Assembly: GCA_964444915.1 (NCBI GenBank)
Contig: CAYUIY010000022.1
Location: 1 to 25,880, forward strand
Origin: Anaerorudis sp964444915
GTDB lineage: Bacteria > Bacteroidota > Bacteroidia > Bacteroidales > Dysgonomonadaceae
Length of the DNA stretch: 25,880 nucleotides
Direction: 5' to 3'
Both the position numbers and the translations under genes were made by a program. Below the pieces are notes generated by a model, which saw only the letters and a list, made by a program, of their open reading frames with translations, searched no databases and was not told the DNA's origin. Positions within the stretch are counted from its first letter, which is position 1; every line of letters begins with the position of its first letter. Of this stretch, positions 7,734 through 14,989 are shown piece after piece.

Positions 7734-9701
7734 ATGAAACATGAACATATAGGTACTTTTCTTTTTGGTTTTTTACTGTTTTGTATTTCTTGTATTAATG
7801 AGAATATTCCCGATCAGAATACGTGTGAAGAAAATATTTTGTCGCTTCAATTGATTTTTACGTCTCTCGAACAAGCAACAAGAAACGAAAATGTTATACA
7901 AGGAAATATAGAGCCGGGGAATGCCGATTATAACGAAAATAAAATCTACAAAGTCGATATTTTCTTTTATAATGGCGAAACACAGGTATGGTATCCTAAA
8001 AACGTGTCGTATGATGCCGAAAGTGGAAAAGTTGTTATTTCGGTGTCGTCTGCAGATGTAAATAAATTGAATGCAACTTATGATGTTTATGTTGTAGCAA
8101 ACAGTCCGTTTTCCTATGACGATATGGCGGGGAAATCACTGACAGATTTGAAAGAATTGGAGTTGACTACCGCTTTTGGTTTAACCAACAGCGCTTCCCC
8201 TCAACCTTATCTGGTGATGGATGGTGTACAGGCAGCCAAATATGTTTCATTATCTGCTCCGGATTTGGGTTCGGTTAATATGCAACGTGTAGCGGCTAAA
8301 ATCAGGGTGCGTATTTTGTCGGGCGAAAATATCAATCCTTATATAGACGAGGATACAGGGATAACTCCTTATGTGGCAGTAATGAATTATAATGAAAAAG
8401 GGGCTCTTTTGCGAGGAGGTTCCGTAAAATCTGGATTGAAAAGCGATACGGAATATAAAATTGCCGGTTCGCCATACTTGGGAGATGCTTTTTTTTATGG
8501 TCTTACAACGCCTTATCCCATCTATTCTTATCCAAATGATTGGAGTTCGGATCGTTCCAAAGAAACTTATTTAATGATACGGCTACCCTTGAAAGTTCCG
8601 GCAGGAGCGTCGACGTTTACAGATTTTTATTATCGTGTGCCGATAAGTTTACAAAATCCGGAAGGACCTCAAACAGAAGAAGAAAGGAAATTTTATCGGA
8701 TTGACCGCAATTATGTATATGATATTGAGGTGTTTATCGATAAGCTTGGAGGTACGGAACAATCACCTGTAAGTATTACAGGAAATTATGTGGTAAAGAA
8801 TTGGACTACACAGATGGTGGATATTGCCATTACTTCGCAGCATTATTTCGTTATCGATCCTTTGGTATCACAAATGAATAATAAAACGACTCTGACATTG
8901 TCGTATTCTTCTTCAAAATTGCCTATAAACGTTACAAATATTAAAGCGACTTATACATACACCGATGATAATGGGAATACACATACCGACGAATATCCTG
9001 CCGGTTCAGTGGCAACGGGCACACCTTCTGTTGCCACTAATGGGAGTGTAAGGGTTTATATCGATTATCCTTCTGCCGGAAAAATTACAATTACCAGTTT
9101 GGTTCCGGTAAATAATGTGCCGAAAGACATTTCATTTAAAGCCTCGAACGGTATTTCGGCACTTGACCATCAAATTACGATTCAACAACTACCTTCCAAT
9201 TACATTACAAATCTGGAAGGAAAAAAATCCAGTCAATTCCCTAACGATTTGACTAATCATGCATTATATATCATCAATGCTTCTATACCCGATGGAACGG
9301 CAATTATTGGATTCCCTCCGATTGATCCAATAACAGGATATACAGTTAGCAGTTCTGAAGTAAACAAGATGATTTCCCCTTCCTTTATGCTGGCTTCGCA
9401 ACTTGGTGCTACTTTTCCAATGGATTTTACTTCAGCACAGTCGCAATGTGCAAATTATTGGGAAGAAACTATTATTAATGGTAAAACAGTGCGTTATGAA
9501 GATTTTCGTTTGCCTACAGAGGCAGAAATTATATTGATAGACCAGCTGCAAAATGATCCGAATAGTGCGGTAAAATCGATCATGACCGGTAAGTGGTATT
9601 GGGATGCCAAAGGAGATGACGGTGCTCATAAAATGATAGGCGGAGCGGAGGGAGCACAATATAAGGCTTATACCCGTTGTGTACGTGATGTTAAAAAATA
9701 A
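7734..9701 (+). CDS. Large pilus subunit with C-type-lectin-like C-terminus
   Basis: A 655-residue lipoprotein. The signal peptide ends in CISC (lipid Cys20) and a possible processing site, ATRNE, has Arg50. Residues about 35-365 look fimbrillin-like (YKVDIFFYNGETQVW, TYDVYVVANS, MQRVAAKIRVRIL, YRIDRNYVYDIEVFI). Residues about 365-487 form an Ig/BACON-like beta domain ending TIQQLP. Residues about 545-655 carry AQSQCANYW, FRLPTEAEI and YTRCVRD, a pattern of the FGE-sulfatase/DUF1566 type with a C-type-lectin fold. Cys572 and Cys649 could form its disulphide. Such a module on a pilus protein suggests a tip adhesin that binds a glycan or protein. The ligand is unknown. It is separated from its neighbours by only 12-15 bases. 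Confidence 0.75.
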   Translation: MKHEHIGTFLFGFLLFCISCINENIPDQNTCEENILSLQLIFTSLEQATRNENVIQGNIEPGNADYNENKIYKVDIFFYNGETQVWYPKNVSYDAESGKVVISVSSADVNKLNATYDVYVVANSPFSYDDMAGKSLTDLKELELTTAFGLTNSASPQPYLVMDGVQAAKYVSLSAPDLGSVNMQRVAAKIRVRILSGENINPYIDEDTGITPYVAVMNYNEKGALLRGGSVKSGLKSDTEYKIAGSPYLGDAFFYGLTTPYPIYSYPNDWSSDRSKETYLMIRLPLKVPAGASTFTDFYYRVPISLQNPEGPQTEEERKFYRIDRNYVYDIEVFIDKLGGTEQSPVSITGNYVVKNWTTQMVDIAITSQHYFVIDPLVSQMNNKTTLTLSYSSSKLPINVTNIKATYTYTDDNGNTHTDEYPAGSVATGTPSVATNGSVRVYIDYPSAGKITITSLVPVNNVPKDISFKASNGISALDHQITIQQLPSNYITNLEGKKSSQFPNDLTNHALYIINASIPDGTAIIGFPPIDPITGYTVSSSEVNKMISPSFMLASQLGATFPMDFTSAQSQCANYWEETIINGKTVRYEDFRLPTEAEIILIDQLQNDPNSAVKSIMTGKWYWDAKGDDGAHKMIGGAEGAQYKAYTRCVRDVKK

Positions 9702-9713
9702 TCAATATTGAGA

Positions 9714-12191
9714 ATGAAAAAAATATATACAGGTTTATATGGATTTATATTGATTATTTTGTCAGGATGCATTCTAGATAATGAACAGCTCTTGGATAAA
9801 GGTGAATCGGTTAGGGAAGTGAAAGTTTCTTTTTTGGTGAATGTACCATCTTTTGCGATACAAACGCGTCAATCATTGATAAATGAGAATACCTTAACCA
9901 ATATGTATGTATTGGTTTTTGATGAAAACGGTAATTTTTTAGAAAGAGTTCAGGCAAGTGTCATTCCTTCAAGTACGGCCAATGGAACTTTTACAGCTAC
10001 CTTACACGCTTCTACTGCTAAACGCATCATTCATTTTATCGCTAATTATAATTGGGCGGGATTTGACGATGCTGTTGCTTATCAAAGGGATGAAAGAGAA
10101 ATTGTTGCAGCGCTGAAAGGTGGTGATTTGTATATGTGGGCAAGGGTTGTGCTGAATAGCGGAATTAGTTCGACATCCTTTACAGGACAGACCATAAACT
10201 TAGTGCGCAATATGGCTAAGGTTACGGTTCAGCAGACAGCTGCCAGTGAAACGGCAAATTTTACAGGTGGTACGTTTGCCGTAAGATATATGCCTTCAAT
10301 AGGCACAGTAGCTCCGTTTGATCCTTCGACCTATACTTTTCCGGATCCCGCAGAAGGGTTGCATGTGATTACAGAGCCGGCGGGAATGGAATGTATTGGT
10401 AACGGAAGTTTTAAATCGTTTGGCACAGATATTTCCAATGCAGAGTATGTATTTGAACGAAAAAATTCGTTAGTTACAGAAAATAATTATACCTGTGTGA
10501 TTTTGCATGGTACTTACAACGATAATGGTATTCAGAAAGAATCGTATTATAAAATTGATCTTATTGACTCTCAGAAAAAACGGTATGACATCGAACGAAA
10601 TTATTGGTATAAACTAACTATCAATAAAATATTGCGTGCGGGATATGCCACAGAGCAGCAAGCGCTGGATAATGCAGCAGCCAATAATATTTCGATAGAT
10701 ATTACTATAGAAAAATATCCCGCCATTACCGACGGAATGGCTAAAATTGAAGTTGAAAAAACCTTGATCGTTTTTACTGAAAATCGTTCCGTACTGAATA
10801 CATGGGCACATTATTATCCGAATATACAAACCAACCCGACCGTTATTGATAATAGCGGAGTAACAGTATCACTTATTGAAGAAGATCCGCAGAATCCTCT
10901 TGTAAAAGACGGATTCAACTGGGATCCGGCTACAGGGAAAATAATGGCAAATATTAATAATATACCTGGTGATAATTCCCAGCGTCATGCAAGAATAATG
11001 GTTACTAAGGATGAACTGTCTCGATCTATACGCCTTATACTTAGGCCTGCTTATTCATTTGCTCCCCTTTCTATCAATGAAACAGATCCGGGTATTGTAA
11101 GTGCTGTACAAGGCGAGTCCGCCGTATTGAGGTTTACTATTCCGGAAGATTTTCCCGATGATTATATGCCATTATCGGTAAAAATACACACGCAAGGATT
11201 ATATCCGGGATTAACGCCAGGTGGGGAGTCACAGAATTTGCAGCTGGTGGTGGATGATAGTCAGATACAGTATATTTATACTGCATTGACGAAAGGTTCT
11301 CAAGTTATATATTTAAAAACCAATTTGAGTTCTAATAAAGAGGTAGTAAGACTGGAAGCTGATCTTTTTTCTGAAGGCAGAGTGGGGTACAATGTTAATT
11401 ATATTAATGGCGATATTGTATATTTAGACGACGCTAATGGTAATGCAGCGATAGCAGTTCCTTATGTCGAAAGAGCTAACCTCAAAGCGCAGCAAGGTTA
11501 TATCTATTTGTTGGATGATGGGAAATACCGATGGAGTTATCCGATTACTTTTTCCGCTACAACTACTGATCACATTTTTTTCTCGAAAAATGTAAATGGT
11601 TTATCAAAAAAAATTTATTCGGCCGATGTGAGCCGGAATAGTCTGGCAAATGCGACGCCACCCAATAAAATCACATTGCAGCATACCCATTCTGCGATTT
11701 CCGGTTCTATCACATATGGACTAACAACGCCATATACTTCTGTACCTAAAGGCGAAACGGTAACAGCAACCGTTGGTTCGATAACGGTTACAGCTGACGG
11801 AACGTATGAATATACCTATCCTATAACAGGGGTAAATGAATCTACTTCAGTAACATTGAGGTATGAAGCGCATCTCAGTGGGAACGTGCATGAGATATAT
11901 ACAGTCAATGTACCCTTTTCCACTTTGAAGTCTGGCGGAACCGTTAATCTCAATAGCCGTTCACAAATAATTATTTGGGGAAATATTTATCGTTCTTCGA
12001 TACAAAATCTTGTTCCAAAAGGACAGGGTTCAACGAATTACGGAACATTTGAAGTTTATCAGGACGGTAAATATAAATTAATATTACAGGGAGATACGCC
12101 TGAAAGTCAAAGTATAAGATTTTCATACAGTAATAGAAATAAAACACTTACTTTAGCACAGTTGAGAATAGATTCTACGGTTGTTTTTTAG
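9714..12191 (+). CDS. Large pilus tip-type lipoprotein (DUF4906-like) with C-terminal repeats
   Basis: An 825-residue lipoprotein, last gene of the pilus series. The ATG at 9714 is chosen over the TTG at 9708 because the lipoprotein signal fits better (lipobox LSGC, Cys19). A Thr-Arg processing site (QTRQS, Arg52) follows an N-terminal strand. Residues about 60-310 are fimbrillin-like (NMYVLVFDENGNFLERV, IHFIANYNWAG, LVRNMAKVTVQ). The DUF4906-like block follows (YVFERKNS, then YYKIDLID, IERNYWYKLTINKI and GYATEQQALDNA). A further beta-rich region covers about 340-565, and three related repeats make up the C-terminus, each with a DGxYxxxY-like core. The large size, last position and repeats favour a tip or distal adhesin. 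The binding partner is not predictable. Confidence 0.75.
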   Translation: MKKIYTGLYGFILIILSGCILDNEQLLDKGESVREVKVSFLVNVPSFAIQTRQSLINENTLTNMYVLVFDENGNFLERVQASVIPSSTANGTFTATLHASTAKRIIHFIANYNWAGFDDAVAYQRDEREIVAALKGGDLYMWARVVLNSGISSTSFTGQTINLVRNMAKVTVQQTAASETANFTGGTFAVRYMPSIGTVAPFDPSTYTFPDPAEGLHVITEPAGMECIGNGSFKSFGTDISNAEYVFERKNSLVTENNYTCVILHGTYNDNGIQKESYYKIDLIDSQKKRYDIERNYWYKLTINKILRAGYATEQQALDNAAANNISIDITIEKYPAITDGMAKIEVEKTLIVFTENRSVLNTWAHYYPNIQTNPTVIDNSGVTVSLIEEDPQNPLVKDGFNWDPATGKIMANINNIPGDNSQRHARIMVTKDELSRSIRLILRPAYSFAPLSINETDPGIVSAVQGESAVLRFTIPEDFPDDYMPLSVKIHTQGLYPGLTPGGESQNLQLVVDDSQIQYIYTALTKGSQVIYLKTNLSSNKEVVRLEADLFSEGRVGYNVNYINGDIVYLDDANGNAAIAVPYVERANLKAQQGYIYLLDDGKYRWSYPITFSATTTDHIFFSKNVNGLSKKIYSADVSRNSLANATPPNKITLQHTHSAISGSITYGLTTPYTSVPKGETVTATVGSITVTADGTYEYTYPITGVNESTSVTLRYEAHLSGNVHEIYTVNVPFSTLKSGGTVNLNSRSQIIIWGNIYRSSIQNLVPKGQGSTNYGTFEVYQDGKYKLILQGDTPESQSIRFSYSNRNKTLTLAQLRIDSTVVF
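11409..12191 (+). repeat. Three tandem protein repeats at the end of the last pilus gene
   Basis: The final 260 or so residues show three related units of about 80-90 residues. Their cores are LLDDGKYRWSYPITF, VTADGTYEYTYPITG and VYQDGKYKLILQGD. Two units start their module with a GxIxY-type strand plus VP, and all continue into a strand before an IY or TL segment. They are divergent in DNA sequence, so they are domain repeats rather than a recent tandem duplication. The start is approximate. Confidence 0.6.
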
Positions 12192-12223
12192 TGTGACATC
12201 TTTTTTATATTATTTTTCACACT
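12190..12223. repeat. Inverted repeat at the end of the pilus operon
   Basis: AGTGTGA (12190-12196) overlaps the stop codon of the last pilus gene and pairs exactly with TCACACT (12217-12223) across a 20-base, T-rich loop. It may help to end the pilus transcript together with the next hairpin. Confidence 0.45.
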
Positions 12224-12234
12224 GTAAAAAACCA

Positions 12235-12264
12235 TAGACGGCTAAACTCACGTTCGGCCGTCTA
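12235..12264 (-). terminator. Rho-independent terminator between converging genes
   Basis: TAGACGGC (12235-12242) pairs exactly with GCCGTCTA (12257-12264), an eight-base-pair stem with a 14-base loop. Read on the - strand the stem is followed after two bases by TTTTTT, a good terminator for the DUF4252/sigma operon. On the + strand the stem is followed by CCCATCGTTT, so it is weaker in that direction but may still serve the pilus operon. Confidence 0.7.
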
Positions 12265-12318
12265 CCCATCGTTTAAATATAAAAAAGAAAAAAGTTATTT
12301 GCTGTTGCTGCTTCTTTT

Positions 12319-12861
12319 TTATTCTTGCTGTTTACTTATTTTCGATTTTTCTTCTTCGGAAAGATTTTCCTCTCCATTTATTTCTTTATTCAACGAGTCA
12401 GACAATTTGGAAATAGCATGAAAATCTATTTTTCCCGTAATATTAATAATGGTCAGTTTGTCGTCATTATCTAAGCCGATAAAAATAATATCCTGGTTTT
12501 TATTGTCTTTGCTCTTCATCAGAATGTTTATTTTTGTATTTCTGTCGTTTACCGAAACCACTTCCTGATAGTCTGAAAATTTATCGGCGATCAATTCGTT
12601 GGCTTTTTTAAAATAAAAATGAGCGTCTTTTTTGTTTTCGGTAGTGATGATGCGGATGCAGCTCAAATTTTGAAATATTTTCTTCAATTCTTCGTCGTTG
12701 GTATTCGATGCCATTTTTTCGAGCATGGGTCTTCCAATGTTTACATTGCTGACGGGTCTTTTTGCTTCAACACACGTATCCAGGAATTCTGCAACGAAAT
12801 CTCTCACTGCCAATGGTCCTGTTGTAACTATGAATAAAAATATAAGTGCTAATTTTTTCAT
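12319..12861 (-). CDS. DUF4252-family exported protein
   Basis: A 180-residue protein. The N-terminus MKKLALIFLFIVTTGPLA is a signal peptide, so the mature protein is in the envelope. The body fits DUF4252: LKKIFQNLSCIRIITTEN, then DYQEVVSVND, then IIFIGLDNDDKLTIINITGKID, an alternation of strands and helices. The C-terminus is a charged tail (NGEENLSEEEKSKISKQQE). It is the third gene of an operon behind an ECF sigma factor and an anti-sigma-like protein, separated from the latter by 43 bases. That arrangement recurs in Bacteroidales. It is probably a target or partner of that envelope-response system, but the molecular function of DUF4252 is not known to me. Confidence 0.75.
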   Translation of the reverse strand: MKKLALIFLFIVTTGPLAVRDFVAEFLDTCVEAKRPVSNVNIGRPMLEKMASNTNDEELKKIFQNLSCIRIITTENKKDAHFYFKKANELIADKFSDYQEVVSVNDRNTKINILMKSKDNKNQDIIFIGLDNDDKLTIINITGKIDFHAISKLSDSLNKEINGEENLSEEEKSKISKQQE

Positions 12862-12904
12862 TCGTTTTTATACTTTCTTACTTAATGAGAAATTGAAATG
12901 AATC

Positions 12905-13516
12905 TTATAAATTTCGGTTTACGTGGGTCTCTCTATCCTTATCTACATCGGTGTCTCCCTCAACCTCCATCTCCATCTCCATCTCCTGCTCCATATCTCT
13001 ACCCATTGAATCGATAGCCGCCCAGTCGATATTCAGGTTTTTCAATTTATCGAACGTTTCCTTTGAAGCTTGTTCTCCTTTCCGGAGTGCTTCGGAGAGT
13101 TTTTCCAAGGCATGCGTAGCATCCTTGAGGGCAGCCTTGGGATCGTTGTAAGTTTCGGCAAAATAGGGTTTCCTGTTTTCGTTGACAAAGAAATAAACGC
13201 CCACTCCCAATGTGATTAGGATGGCAATGGAGGCTGCAATTTTCAAAACAGGAGTAAATATCCGGATGGTAATGTATTGTTTTGCTTTTTCTTTTTGATG
13301 AATTGCCGCTTTTAGTTTTTTATCAAAATTGTTGTCCAATCGGATGGAATATTGACTCTCTTTATAATCGCGAAAAAGAGGAATGTAGGGTTGCAAATCT
13401 TCCGGAATATCTCCCTGTGAAAAAAAATCTTGCAACTTTTTTTCTTCTTCTACCGATGTTTCGCAATTCCAATACTTGTTCAACAAAAAGCGAATATGTT
13501 CATGTTCTTTTATCAT
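12905..13516 (-). CDS. Anti-sigma-factor-like single-span membrane protein
   Basis: A 203-residue protein. The N-terminal domain (residues 1-80) has the pattern of Bacteroidota anti-sigma factors and their relatives (LLNKYWNCETSVEEEKKLQD, then IPEDLQPYIPLFRDY). One membrane helix spans about 87-111 (VLKIAASIAILITLGVGVYFF). The outer part is helical (DPKAALKDATHALEKLSEAL) and ends in a very acidic low-complexity tail rich in Glu-Met pairs. The start codon lies inside the end of the sigma gene (17-base overlap), so the two are translationally linked, as usual for a sigma/anti-sigma pair. It would hold the sigma factor at the inner membrane. No zinc-binding HxxxCxxC motif is present. The anti-sigma role is inferred mainly from context. 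Confidence 0.7.
   Translation of the reverse strand: MIKEHEHIRFLLNKYWNCETSVEEEKKLQDFFSQGDIPEDLQPYIPLFRDYKESQYSIRLDNNFDKKLKAAIHQKEKAKQYITIRIFTPVLKIAASIAILITLGVGVYFFVNENRKPYFAETYNDPKAALKDATHALEKLSEALRKGEQASKETFDKLKNLNIDWAAIDSMGRDMEQEMEMEMEVEGDTDVDKDRETHVNRNL
12965..12994. repeat. Hexanucleotide repeat CTCCAT in the anti-sigma gene
   Basis: Five in-phase six-base units lie at 12965-12994, four CTCCAT and one variant CTCCTG. On the coding strand they give Met-Glu pairs with one Gln-Glu. Copy-number change would add or remove two residues without shifting frame. Confidence 0.7.
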
Positions 13517-14018
13517 TGTATTTCTCCAATAATTCCTTCATTTTTTTTCGTGCCCTGAAAAGGGTTACTTTTACTAAATCTTCGCTAATATCCAATACGC
13601 TGGATATGTTGCTGTAACTGAGTCCTTCGATTTCCCTGAGTTGAAAAACCAATCGTTGATTTTGGGAGAGTTCATCGATACACCTATATATAATAGCGCG
13701 CTCTTCTTTCCGAATAAATTGCAGATGGGGCGTTTCGCTATCGATAAAAGAGTGCCCCTCTAATTGAGGATCGATGCTTTCTGTTTTTCGGATTGCCCGT
13801 GACGAAAGCCGGTCGAGCGCCAAATTTTTTGTCGAACGGTAACAATATGCCTCTGCATTATTGATGGTATCCCATTCATCTTTTTTGCTCCAAAGTTTCA
13901 AAAAGACGTCTTGCACAATATCTTCTGCTTCGGCCTTATCATGCACGATGCTTAGTGCAAGGCGATAAAGATTGTCCTTCAGAGACAAAATGATATGATG
14001 AAATTTTTCGTTATCCAT
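13500..14018 (-). CDS. ECF-type RNA polymerase sigma factor
   Basis: A 172-residue sigma-70 family protein of the ECF class. Region 2 is clear at residues 12-75 (NLYRLALSIVHD, then AEDIVQDVFLKLW for core binding, and YCYRSTKNLALDRL for -10 recognition). Region 4 spans about 112-165 (IDELSQNQRLVFQLREIEGL, then ISEDLVKVTLFRARKKMK, the helix-turn-helix for the -35). It lacks regions 1 and 3, and its length is normal for ECF factors. The following anti-sigma-like gene overlaps its end by 17 bases and the DUF4252 gene follows. It is transcribed away from the ribosomal superoperon. The regulon is unknown. A promoter box of the TAnnTTTG type lies upstream on the - strand. Confidence 0.9.
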   Translation of the reverse strand: MDNEKFHHIILSLKDNLYRLALSIVHDKAEAEDIVQDVFLKLWSKKDEWDTINNAEAYCYRSTKNLALDRLSSRAIRKTESIDPQLEGHSFIDSETPHLQFIRKEERAIIYRCIDELSQNQRLVFQLREIEGLSYSNISSVLDISEDLVKVTLFRARKKMKELLEKYNDKRT

Positions 14019-14060
14019 TATATAATGACGATTGAGAAGCTAAAAAGTTACACCTTGCTA

Positions 14061-14068
14061 CAAAAATA
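14061..14068 (-). promoter_or_regulatory. Candidate -7 box for the ECF sigma operon
   Basis: CAAAAATA on the + strand reads TATTTTTG on the - strand, matching TAnnTTTG, 43 bases before the sigma start codon. No clear -33 element accompanies it. Confidence 0.3.
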
Positions 14069-14255
14069 TTTCATTTTTTTGATTTCTTGCCTTTTGGTTT
14101 TTTATTTTCTACTTCTTGGGTCTTTTAATTTCTCATTTCTCGGCTTTTTGGGGTCTCTTATTTTCGGCTTTCTGATTTTCCCGGTTTTTGGCCTGTTTAT
14201 TATATCGGTATTTGGGAATCGAAAAGAAAAATATTTTTAAAAACAAGATGATTTA

Positions 14256-14287
14256 CTTGTATATCATTCCGATAATTCGTAATTTTG
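14256..14287 (+). promoter_or_regulatory. Promoter of the ribosomal superoperon
   Basis: CTTG at 14256-14259 and TAATTTTG at 14280-14287 are 20 bases apart, close to the Bacteroidales TTTG-N19-TAnnTTTG consensus. Transcription would start near 14294, giving a leader of about 120 bases before rpsL. Confidence 0.6.
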
Positions 14288-14311
14288 TGCCGTTTTTAAC
14301 TCCAAAAATCT

Positions 14312-14346
14312 GCGACGTACAATATAATCATTTGATTATGCGTTGC
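14312..14346 (+). promoter_or_regulatory. Leader hairpin upstream of rpsL
   Basis: GCGACG (14312-14317) pairs with CGTTGC (14341-14346) with one G-U, and ATAATC (14324-14329) pairs with GATTAT (14334-14339) around ATTT, with an asymmetric internal loop between the two helices. It lies inside the predicted 5' leader and may be a ribosomal-protein binding site. The function is inferred. Confidence 0.5.
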
Positions 14347-14417
14347 TTAGATTGTTGGTTTTGAGATAGAAACAGAAAAAATTTAAGATAAATTAGTTTA
14401 AAAAGAAAGTATAAAAA

Positions 14418-14804
14418 ATGCCTACAATTCAACAATTAGTAAGAAAGGGGCGTACAGAGTCAGTAGAAAAGAGTAAATCACCGGCATTGGATGGTTGTCC
14501 GCAGCGCCGTGGTGTGTGTGTAAGGGTTTACACTACGACTCCCAAAAAACCGAATTCGGCAATGAGGAAAGTTGCTCGTGTACGCTTAACCAATTCGAAA
14601 GAGGTGAATGCGTATATTCCGGGCGAAGGTCATAATTTGCAAGAACACTCCATTGTTTTGGTGCGAGGTGGTCGTGTGAAGGATCTTCCGGGAGTTCGGT
14701 ATCACATTGTACGGGGTACGTTGGATACAGCCGGCGTTAGCGGTCGTACACAAAGACGGTCGAAATACGGAACAAAACGCCCCAAGGAAAATGCTAAGGG
14801 CTAA
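14418..14804 (+). CDS. rpsL: 30S ribosomal protein S12
   Basis: A 128-residue S12 of the small-subunit decoding centre. Family landmarks are present: MPTIQQLVRKGR at the start, TTTPKKPNSAMRK around Lys43 and RGGRVKDLPGVRY around Lys88 and Asp89. Both lysines linked to streptomycin resistance when mutated are wild type here. Asp89 is the conserved target of RimO methylthiolation in species that have it. This is the first gene of the superoperon, with a predicted promoter about 130 bases upstream. The ending (RSKYGTKRPKENAKG) is full length. A hairpin starts right after the stop. Confidence 0.99.
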   Translation: MPTIQQLVRKGRTESVEKSKSPALDGCPQRRGVCVRVYTTTPKKPNSAMRKVARVRLTNSKEVNAYIPGEGHNLQEHSIVLVRGGRVKDLPGVRYHIVRGTLDTAGVSGRTQRRSKYGTKRPKENAKG

Positions 14805-14842
14805 ATCGGTATTTATCAAAAAATACAAGATAAATGCCCGAT
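14805..14842 (+). promoter_or_regulatory. Hairpin directly after rpsL in the rpsL-rpsG spacer
   Basis: ATCGG (14805-14809) pairs with CCGAT (14838-14842), and ATTTATC (14811-14817) pairs with GATAAAT (14829-14835), giving 12 base pairs with a small asymmetric internal loop and an 11-base loop. No T run follows. In Escherichia coli the rpsL-rpsG spacer holds the S7 control site, so this 185-base spacer may serve the same purpose. Confidence 0.65.
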
Positions 14843-14989
14843 AAAAGCTAAAAAAAAGCACAGTCAAGTTAAAATGTTTAATTGGTGTTGAAATTGGTAT
14901 CAGCGTTTTATAAGGTTGAGTAAATGATTTGGAGGAATCGTTGAAGACGAATAAAAAGGCAACCAAGCAACAGTAAAATTTTTAAAACG

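Larger units (their letters stand above)
14019..14417. other. Divergent control region between ECF sigma and rpsL
   Basis: About 400 bases. The first third or so is strongly T/C-rich on the + strand (about 14085-14220, A/G-rich on the - strand), with imperfect repeats of a TTTCTCGGCTTTTT-like unit. The rest holds the rpsL promoter and a leader hairpin. A 72-codon hydrophobic open frame from 14025 exists but looks compositional. Confidence 0.5.

Noticed and set aside
13995..14240. 81-codon hydrophobic open frame (or 72 codons from 14025)
   Set aside because: It overlaps the start and promoter of the sigma gene and lies in a T-rich tract that yields Phe and Leu by composition. No family resemblance is visible.
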